Assembly (NCBI GenBank): GCA_947471745.1 | Contig: CANJKZ010000010.1 | Span: 6,092,501 to 6,156,500, forward strand | DNA length: 64,000 nucleotides | Reading direction: 5' to 3' | Source: Closterium sp. Naga37s-1 | Lineage: Eukaryota; Streptophyta; Zygnematophyceae; Desmidiales; Closteriaceae | Shown: one piece after another, positions 56,087-64,000 of the stretch | How the letters are laid out: every line of letters starts with the position of its first letter | How positions within the stretch are numbered: the stretch's first letter is position 1 | The notes under the pieces: generated by a model | Database searches by the model: none | What the model was told of the DNA's origin: nothing | What the model saw: only the letters and a program-made list of their open reading frames with translations | Program-made: the position numbers and the translations under genes

Positions 56087-56304
56087 TGTCAAATATAGTA
56101 GGAGTACGGCCTAGGCTTAGTAGCCTAGGCCACAGTAGGACTAGAACGAGGAGGCGCCAAGTACAAGCTAGGAACGTGTGCACGAACAGAATTGAGAAGG
56201 GATGATTGAACTAGCAAGCAGCAGGATACAAATAGCAAACCCTAAGGGGCTGTACTCACTATTGAGTGCCCCACTGCAGGCTACACAAACAACATATTCT
56301 GACA
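56087..56304 (-). repeat. 5' LTR of element H (218 bp)
   Basis: TGTCAAATATAG to CATATTCTGACA on the plus strand, partner of 54225-54442. Confidence 0.9.
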
Positions 56305-56717
56305 CTTCTCACTGGAAATTCGTATTCACGCGGTTCGACGGCGGAATGCTTCCGAAGTCAACGCTAGTACGCTAGCACTCCAACGTTAGGGCAAACGCTG
56401 TCCGAGCCGTAACTCTGCGATGGCAGAACTTTCCGCGAGGGAACTTGGCTTATTTGGAGTGAGCTTAGGCAACTTAGCTTATATAGAAATTTCTCAGCTT
56501 AAACCGATCGACGGTCTGCACGATACGTTGCGCGACGTTCCAGGTACACTTGCTATTTGATTGTGTTATTCTTATTCCTCTCTCTACAAACTCGGACCTG
56601 AAGATAGGGACTGGTCTTGTACTACGCACCGAAGGACCCTTGGAGGTGACCTCGGGGAGAGGTTTAAGTTTGAATGGCATCTTATTAGCTTGGGTTTATT
56701 AGGCCCTTACACCAACA

Positions 56718-59700
56718 TTGACTCGCCTCCCGATGGGCAAGTAGGAGTCAGCGATGGACTACTGCAACTGTGCTCGACAGATCCTTGCCGAGATGCGGAT
56801 GGCGGGCGTCGACTATTCAACGGCGTCGTACATCACGCTCGTCGTCAAGGGTCTCCCGAGCGGCTACAACTTCATGCACCGGATGTTGGTGATGCCTGCC
56901 ATGCGGGAATCGCTCGACGAGGACACGCTGACAAGCCATACGATCAAGGATGAGGCGATGCACGAGGCAGAATGATCCACGGAGCTCCTTTCGCAGGCGA
57001 ACTACGTTGCCCCGACAAAGCAGACTCGTCAGCAGGGGCAGCGCAGGAAGCGGTGCGGAGGTGGTAGTGGAGGTGGGCGGTTGACGAAGGACGTCGACAA
57101 GAAGAAGTTGGCTCGGGACAGCAATCGAAACGGCGGTGGTTGACGGCGGGAGTGGTGGATCTGCGGCGACCCCGACCACCTCTCTTTCGAAAGTCCCGAC
57201 CGCCATGATTCTGAAGACGACGACCGCAGGGGAGGCCATGGGAGGTCAGCCAATGGTCGACGAAGTCGGGAGGAGAAGCCGCGAAAGGAGAAGCAGACGT
57301 CGTCGACGAAGGACGTCGACTCCTCCGGCGGCAAGGGCCGAGGCGACGAAAAACCCTTTCTCCTGCGCCGGAAGACAGGGAAGACTTCAAGGTGGTCACG
57401 GCTGCAGTGCAAGCAAATCCGATGGTGGTACTGCTCGACAGCGGTTGCTCACACTACCTGATGGGGATGAAGGAGGTCTTCGTCGACGTGGCACCGAGCG
57501 GCGACGTGAAGCATGTGCGCGGATTCAACGGGGTTCTGCAGATCGTCGAAGGTCGTGGCACCTTCGCTCTGGCTGGGAAGCAGGTCGTTATTCTCGACGT
57601 GCTCTACGTGCCGGGCGTGCAGGCGAACCTGCTGTCAACCGGCCAGCTGTAGGAGAGCGGTGTGAAGCTGCAAGACAACGGCGACGAGATGCTGCTCGTG
57701 TCGAGTCCAGGCGAGATACTCGGTCGAGCACGCTACACTGGCTGCGTCCTCTATAACGACCTTCACCCCTGGTCGACGGAGCCGTTGTCGAAGTCGACCG
57801 AAGTGGTGGCTCTGCGGACGATCGCTTCAGCGACGAAGTCGACGCCCGACAGGTGGCACGCGAGGCTCGCTCATGTCGGCGTCGACGAGATCAAGAGTTC
57901 GGCGAAGCACGAAGTCCCCACCAGCGTCGACATCAAGCCGTCAAACGGGGCTGACTTGCCGTGTGTCTCGTGCGTCGGCGAGAAGCTGGCGCGGCACACC
58001 TCCCCCGACAAAGGCTCGGATGCCAAGGAGGCCCTGGCTATCGTGCACATTGACTTGTGCGGGCCATTCCAGGTGGCTGCCAAGGATAACAGCCTGTATT
58101 TTCTCCTGGTGAAGGACCGCCACACTTGGTATGTGTGGATGAAGCCGGTCGCTAAGAAGAGTGACGTTTTGCGTGTGTTCGCGAAATGGCTGCTGGTGGT
58201 GGAGTGGCAGACGAAGAAGACGGTGCTGATGCTCCGCTCCGACCGTGGAAGAGAGTTCATCGGGCGGGAGTTCACCGACTTCGTCGATGGGAAGGGCATC
58301 GTCCATGAACCGATCTGTCCATACACTCCGCAGCAGAACGGCATGGCTGAGCGGGAGATGCGCACGGTCGTCGAGTCCGTGCGGACGATCCTGCTGCACA
58401 TGGGCGTGAAGCACCACTGGTGTTACCTTGCCCTACGGCTGGCTGTCTGGGCGCGCAACTGCTTGGAGCGATCGACCACGCCGTCGGGGACAGCACCGTA
58501 CCAGCTGCTGACCGGCAAAACCCCGATCTCATACTGGCGCGGGTGTGGGGTTGCATGGTGCAGTTCACGGTTCTTGAGCAGCAGCGCGGTGCGAAGCTGG
58601 CGCCGAAGGCTCGATGGGGGCTTCACCTCGCTGTGTCGTCGGAGAGCAAGGGCTTGAAGGTGCATGAGATGACCGACAGTAAGGTGGTCACATCAGTCGA
58701 GATCATCCTCTCGAAGGTGAAGTACAGGCCGGCGTCGGGGCGGACGCAGGCACACCCGCCGGCGGACACCTCGACGGCAACGGTCCCGCTGCTCGCCGAA
58801 GTCAACGAGTCTGCTGATGAAGACGTCGCAGAAGTCCAGCCCTCTCCTCCCCCCATTGTTTCCGCTCCTCCACCCATTGTCATCGACCTAACTGCGCCGA
58901 CACCGTCGTCGGCCTCCGGCGATGAGGGGAGCCTTGAGTCGTCACCTGTGGCGCCGGCCAATGTCATTGTCGGCGGCCAACTTGACGCAAAGCTCGTCGA
59001 CGAGGGCGTGAAGCCGTCGACGACAGGGGAGCTTGTGGCGAAGGAGGAAGCTGAAGTGCCATCGACAGGGGAGCTGCAAGTGTGGAAGTTGACAAGGGAG
59101 CTGTCGACGAAAGAGAAGTCGGCAAGCGGGCCGACGAGAGGGAAGAAGACGGTTGAAGGGCCAACGCTGGAGAAGCAGCTCGTCGACGATGAGGATGTCG
59201 ACGATAAAGGGGAGTTGTCGGCAGGAGGGGAGTCTACCGACAGTGACGTGGTGGAGGTTTCAGTCGAGAAGCCGGACCTGCGACGCTCAAGCCGAAGTCG
59301 GAAGCCGCCGGAGCGGTTGGGCTTTCACGCCTGTCTGCCACCAGCACTTCACCACGCTGCTCAATGACGCTGAGACCGAGGTCGACCTGCCCGAACTCAA
59401 CCGCGACGTGCACGCCGACCCCGACGGTGACGGTGAAGGAGGCGATGGCGAGCTGGAAAGGCAAGGCGGTGAAACCCGCCATGCACAAGGAGATCCGCAG
59501 CCTCATCGGCATGGGACGTGGGAGCTGGTCGAATGCCCGCGCGGTGTGAACATCATGAAGAACTGATGGGTGCTGATGACGAAGTACCACATCGATGATA
59601 CGGTCATCCGCGAGAAGGCGAGATTGGTCGTGAAGGGCTTCACGCAAGTGTATGGCGCCGACTACGACGAGACGTACGCGCCAGTTGGGAGCTACGTCAT

Positions 59701-60988
59701 GCTGAGGATCTTCCTCAGCATCGTCGCCGTCCTCGATTTGCACCTGATGCAGCTCGACATGAAGAACGCCTTCCTGCAGAGCAAGCTCGACAAGGTGCTG
59801 TACATGTACCAGCCGGACTACTACAATGATGGGGCCGGTCGGGTGTGCAAGTTGCTGAAGAGTTTGTACGGGCTGAAGCAGTCGTCGCTGCTGTGGTATA
59901 AGGCGCTCGACAACGTGCTGACCGGCGTCGACTGGAAGAAGAGCCAGGTCGACCAGGCATTGTAATTCAAGGTCGGTGACGGCGGAGTAACCTGCTGGGT
60001 GCTGGTCTACGTCGCCGACCTGCTCACCGCCAGCAGCAGCCGTGCGATGCTGAAGGAGTTGCTGGAAGCGATCTTTGAGTTGCGCGAGATTTTGCCGGTG
60101 GAGAAGTACCTCAGGCTGGAGATCGCGCGCGACAGGCCGGCTAGGAAGCTATGGCTCCACCAGCAGACTTACGTCGACAAGCTGCGTCGGCGCTTCATCA
60201 ACGAGGAGCAGAGCGGTCGGATCCTGAAGATGCCGATCTCCGTCGACGCCTACGCCGAGCTGACTTTCAACGTCGCGGATGCTCACGCGCGCGAGGAGGA
60301 GAAGTATAGACAGAAGGTCGGCTCGCTGCAGTTCGCGGCGACGATGACGAGTCCGGACATTGCTTCACATGCAACAAGCTAGGGAGCGGCCTGATGGTAA
60401 GGAGCGACCAGCATTGGCGCGAGGTCGACCGTTGCCTCACCTACCTTGCTGACGCCCGTGACACCACCCTAGAGTTCGGCGGTGGACCAGAATCATGTGG
60501 CTATGTGGACGCCGATGACGCCGGCGACAAGCAGAATCATACGAGCACGGTTGGCTACGTGTTCGTCTTCGGAGGGGCCGCGGTCTCCAGCACATCAAGT
60601 GTGCGACGCTCTCGTCGACCAAGCTGGAGTACGTCATGGCCACGGAAGCTGGCAAGGAGGCTCGTCGACTGCGCTCCCTCCTTGCAGAGTTCCAGCTGCT
60701 CAACGCTGGGACGCTGACTGTCCTTCTTGTGGATAACCATTCGGTCATGACGGTCGCTGAGGGCTTGGGGCTGAAGGGCAACCTCAAGCACATAGAGCGA
60801 CGCTAAGCCGGGCTGCAGCAGATGGTGAAGCGCGGAAAGATCGTACTGCGGTACATCCGACCACCGAACAGCCAGTCGACTTCCCGACGAAGGAGCTGCA
60901 CTTTCCAGCCTTCAACCGGTGCTCCTCGCAATCGGCCAAGTGCGCCTGGCCGACGTCGGCGACGGTGACGACGATGTGCAACAGTAGT
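56718..60988 (+). pseudogene. Gag-Pol of copia element K, broken
   Basis: Gag fragment with ILAEMRMAGVDYSTASYI near 56780 and GLPSGYNFM near 56850. Protease VVLLDSGCSHYL near 57425 keeps DSG. GAG-pre-integrase WHARLAHVGVDE is near 57855 and CVSCVGEK follows. Integrase has IVHIDLCGPF near 58040, MLRSDRGREF near 58230 and QQNGMAEREMR near 58332, with a frameshift near 58515. A long acidic linker follows (58700-59270). RT has a TGA near 59563, QLDMKNAFLQ near 59750 and VYVADLLTAS near 60007, where the YVDD catalytic Asp is Ala. RNase H has CGYVDADDAGD near 60500. The end is at 60988. At least six frame-disrupting changes are visible. Confidence 0.84.
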
Positions 60989-61090
60989 TGCCATGCTCTT
61001 CTGCATGGCTGGTGCAGTGATGGCGTGCTGTGTGTTGGGTGTAGTTCTACCGTGCGGGTTGGGGGCCCAAGCGTGAGTGCGGCAGGGGAG

Positions 61091-62004
61091 TGTTGACGGG
61101 AATAGGGTGTTGGCCCCGCCCTCACTTGGGCGAAGCTGACATTGAGGTCAGGTGCGCGGGAGGTGCGGCCGACCATCTGCAGAGGTTGACACTGCAGATC
61201 GACAGATTCGATTGACCTGCAGAAGACTGCTGCGAAGCTGCCGATGACTGGCTTGGTTGACGAAGGAGTTCGTCGACCTGCCTTGGGGTTGGTCGACGAG
61301 GGTGTCGTCGACTTGCGCGGGTCTGCCGTCTAAGATGGGAGCTCGACGGCAGCAGTTGACCAGGTTGGCCGACAGAGGGGTCCGACGACCAGGGCTGTCT
61401 CCACGGGAGTTGTGGTCGACGGTCGACCAGGGCACCAGGTGGTCGATCCGGTCGACCAAGTTACCTCGGCGAGGTTTAGGGTTCTGCGGAGGCACGTAAA
61501 CGTTGTCGAGGCCGAGATGGCGAACGTGACTTCGGGCTAGTATCCCGAAGTCGAAGTGGCTCATCACGCGCAGACAACAGCCGACGGAAACGTGATGGTG
61601 CACGTTGAGCCAATCGTCTGCAAGCACGTACGAGCGTGCGCGCTGCTGTCATCTATGGGTGCAACGCTGGACGGCCGCTTTGCTGCAGCGTTGGCACGCC
61701 GTCGACCTGCTCTGTTGGCAGGCCGCCTTTCTGCAGTGCTGGCGCCGCTCCTCTACGCAACGGTGACAGGCTGTCGATAATGCTGCGCTGGTGGTAGAAC
61801 AGCTGCCGTGCTAGGTTGCTAGGGTCTGATGTAGTCATTGTTGCCATTCGCAATTTGAATCATTCCGAAATCTCAACTTTGCGAGTGGAAACTCATGCCA
61901 ATCCTTCTCGTGAATGAGCAAGTACTAAGGCAGGCAAAGCTACGATCACTCCTAGAACTCGTGCCTACCCCCCATAGTCTAGCTTCCGACCGGTGTAGTG
62001 TGTA
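61091..62004 (+). repeat. Putative 3' LTR of K, right boundary unclear
   Basis: TGTTGACGGGAATAGG follows a GGCAGGGGAG purine tract, as expected for an LTR start. No CAACA-type terminus is seen before satellite begins near 62005, and no second LTR exists for comparison. Repeated GTCGACC motifs occur here as in the K coding region. No gene is supported in this stretch. Confidence 0.5.
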
Positions 62005-64000
62005 TCTCCGCACTTATCCTTAGTACCAACCATATGGGAAAATATTGCAATTACTCTAAATACCAACTACATAGGTAAGTAACGCTCTTACATTTAGTAC
62101 CAACAATATAGGTAAGTAACGTACATATTCTTGGTACCAACCATTTGGGTAAATAGTACACTTACTGTTGGTAATAACGATATGGGATAGTCACGTACTT
62201 ACCCTTAGTACCAACTGTATGGCTAAGTAGCGCACATACACTTAGTAGCATCCATATGGATAAGTAACGCACTTACACTTTGGACCACCCATATTGGTAA
62301 GTAACGCACTTACTCTTAGTACCAACCATATGGGTAAGCAATGCACCTACTCTTGGTACCAACCATATGGATATGTAAACACTTACGCCAAGTACCAACC
62401 ATATGGGTTTGTAACGCACTTCCTATTCGTGCCAACCATTTGACTAAGTAACACACTTATGCTTAGTAGCCACAATATGGGTAAGTAACGCACATACTGT
62501 TAGTACCAACCATATCGGTGAGTACCGCTCATACTCTTTGTACCAACCATATAGGTAAGGGTTTAGGGTTTAGCGTGTAGGGTTTAGGGTTTAGTATGAA
62601 CCATATGGGTAAGTAACGCTCTTAGTCTTAATACCATCCATATGGGGTAGTAACGCACTTACCCTTCGTACCAACCATATGGGTAGTAAAGCACTTACTC
62701 TTAGTACCAACCATAAGAGTAAGTATTGCACTTTTATTTAGTATCAATCACATGAGTAAGTAATGCACTTACTCCTAGTACCAATCATATGGATGACTAA
62801 TGCACTTACGTTTAGTACCATCCATACGTGTAAGTAGTGCACCTAGTACCAACCATATGGGTAAGTAACGCTTTTACGCTCAGTACCAACCATATGGTTA
62901 AGTAGCACACTATCGCTTAGTACCAACCATATCGATAAGTACCGCATCTACTCTTAGTACCATCCATATGGGTAAGTCACGCACATACTCTTGGTACAAT
63001 CCATATGGGTTAGTAACACACTTCCCCTTAGTATCAACCAAATGGGTAAGTATCACACTTACTCTTCGTACCATCCATATGGGTTAGTAACGGATTTACC
63101 TTTAGAACCAACCATATGGGTAAGCATTGCACTTAGTCTTAGTGCCTATCACATGCGTAAGTAACCACTTACGCTTAGTACCAACCATCTGGGTAAGTAA
63201 CGTAGTTACTCTTAGTACCATCCATATAGGTAAGTCACGCACTTACTCATAGTACCAACCAACTGGGTTACTCTTAGTACCATCCATATGTGTAAGTAAC
63301 GAAGTTACTCTTAGTACAATCTATATAGGTTAGTTAGACACTTACCCTTAGTACCAACCCCATAGGTAAGTAATAAACTTACTCTTAGTACCAACCATAT
63401 GGATAAGTAACGCACTTACGCTTAGTCCCAACCATATGGGTAAGTAACGATTTTACGCTTAGAACCACCATATGCGTATGTGACGCACTTATGCTTAGTA
63501 TCAGCCAGATGGGTAAGTAACACACTTACTCTTGGTACAAACCGTATGAGTAAGTAACGCTTCTATTCTCAGTACCAACCAAATAGGTTACTCTTAGAAC
63601 CAACCATATGGGTAAGTAACGCATCTACTCTTAGTACCATCCATATGGGTAAGTGACGCATTTACTCTTAGTACCAACCATATGGTAAGTAACGCTTTTA
63701 CGCTTAGTACCAACCATATGGGAAAGTAACACACTAACGCTTACTACCAATGATATGGGTAAGTAACGCATCTAGTCTTAGTACCATCCATATGGGTAAA
63801 TCACGCACTTACCCTTAGTACCAACCATATGGGTTACTCTTAGTAACATCCATATGTGAAACTGACGCACTTACCCTTAGTACCAACCATATGGAAAAGT
63901 TACTCTTAGTACCACAATATGGATATGTAACGCTCTTACGTTTAGAACTGACGATTTGGGTAAGTAACGCACTTAGTCTTAGTACCAACCATATGGGTGA
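62005..64000 (-). repeat. Satellite block 5, ~37-bp monomer, reverse orientation, to window end
   Basis: Long array with the complement reading TTAGTACCAACCATATGGGT then AAGTAACGCACTTAC. It contains the telomere-like insert at 62559-62594. The array continues past the window edge. Confidence 0.95.
62559..62594 (+). repeat. Interstitial plant-type telomere repeat (TTTAGGG)
   Basis: GGGTTTAGGGTTTAG, a short CGTG interruption, then TAGGGTTTAGGGTTTAG lies inside the satellite, about four to five units. It interrupts one satellite monomer. Plant-type repeat supports a green-lineage host. Confidence 0.88.

Larger units (their letters stand above)
54225..56304 (-). mobile_element. Non-autonomous LTR element H, probably driven by family 3
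   Basis: Two 218-bp LTRs (54225-54442, 56087-56304) with TGTCA...TGACA ends enclose 1.64 kb without any Gag or Pol. In minus orientation it has a primer site at 56075-56086 and a purine tract at 54443-54464 that equals that of B with one mismatch in 22. Its LTRs resemble the 125-bp LTRs of A and B over their core (CAGTGGGG..., TAGGGTTT, TATTTGTATC). LTRs differ by only about two bases, so it is young. The left terminus is slightly altered (AGGCA for TGTCA) and no target duplication is evident. Confidence 0.82.
49228..56717 (+). mobile_element. Copia retrotransposon F (family 2), 5'-truncated, twice interrupted
   Basis: Remains: start of integrase (49228-49694), linker to RNase H (51489-53510), purine tract (53541-53550) and 3' LTR (53553-54224 plus 56305-56717, about 1085 bp). 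A foreign copia gag (I) replaces the middle of integrase, and element H splits the LTR. The 5' LTR, Gag and protease are missing and satellite abuts the left end. Confidence 0.86.
53553..56717 (+). repeat. 3' LTR of element F, split by element H
   Basis: LTR sense reading TGTTGGGTTCAAATTC...GGCCCTTACACCAACA. The two parts (53553-54224, 56305-56717) add up to about 1085 bp, the family's normal length less some 15-20 bp lost at the H insertion point. Confidence 0.88.
56718..62004 (+). mobile_element. Copia retrotransposon K (family 6), 5'-truncated
   Basis: Begins within Gag immediately after the right end of F's LTR and runs through protease, integrase, RT and RNase H to about 60988. A putative 3' LTR starts TGTTGACGGG at 61091. 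The 5' LTR and Gag start are lost. Coding sequence is unusually rich in GTCGAC. The copy is old: many stops and active-site changes. Confidence 0.82.

Noticed and set aside
54960..56205. Frames of 270-400 codons on both strands of H
   Set aside because: Arg/Pro/Gly-rich translations of GC-rich tandem repeats in the untranslated interior; no domain and no conservation of one frame over the other.

Overview
This 64-kb window looks like repeat-rich, gene-poor nuclear DNA of a green-lineage eukaryote. A short interstitial run of plant-type telomere repeat (TTTAGGG) lies near 62.56 kb. The copia elements use a plant-style initiator-Met tRNA primer site (TGGTATCAGAGC). An exon carries canonical splice signals. 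A zygnematophyte-like streptophyte alga or a bryophyte would fit, but the species cannot be fixed from sequence alone. I found no intact host gene, no rRNA or tRNA gene and no CRISPR array.

The background is a satellite with a monomer of about 37 bp. It surfaces at 6.6-7.7, 14.5-15.9, 46.3-48.0, 48.9-49.2 and 62.0-64.0 kb. The two left blocks are in one orientation and the right blocks in the opposite one. Into and between these blocks sit at least ten LTR retrotransposons or remnants, labelled here A to L. Family 1 (C, D) has 770-bp LTRs. Family 2 (E, F, G plus loose LTR pieces) has LTRs of about 1.09 kb. Family 3 (A, B) has LTRs of only 125 bp, GC-rich repetitive leaders and a polyglycine Gag; H appears to be its non-autonomous relative. 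J, I and K are single copia elements of other families, and L is a Ty3/gypsy remnant.

Layout: A (1-6473, minus, cut by the window edge); satellite; a family-2 LTR split by a 1.8-kb block of minisatellites and exon copies (7737-10090); J (10091-14432); satellite; B (15886-29067, plus) split by the complete element C (22019-28415, minus); G (29069-44133, plus) split by E (29549-40514, minus), itself split by D (31401-36375, plus); a small LTR scrap; gypsy remnant L (44188-46279); satellite with a truncated LTR; F (49228-56717, plus) split by gag fragment I (49695-51488) and by H (54225-56304); K (56718-about 62000); satellite.

The nesting is supported by exact base-level evidence. C is bounded by TGTTG...CAACA and a perfect 5-bp target duplication (ATGGC) inside B's RNase H. 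E is bounded by a perfect duplication (GTGTT) inside G's gag. C holds the only uninterrupted Gag-Pol frame (1506 codons); every other copy carries stops, frameshifts or deletions. The only host-gene trace recognised is a degenerate multi-copy exon resembling the C-terminal part of a cyclopropane-fatty-acyl-phospholipid synthase/SAM methyltransferase at 8.38-9.33 kb.
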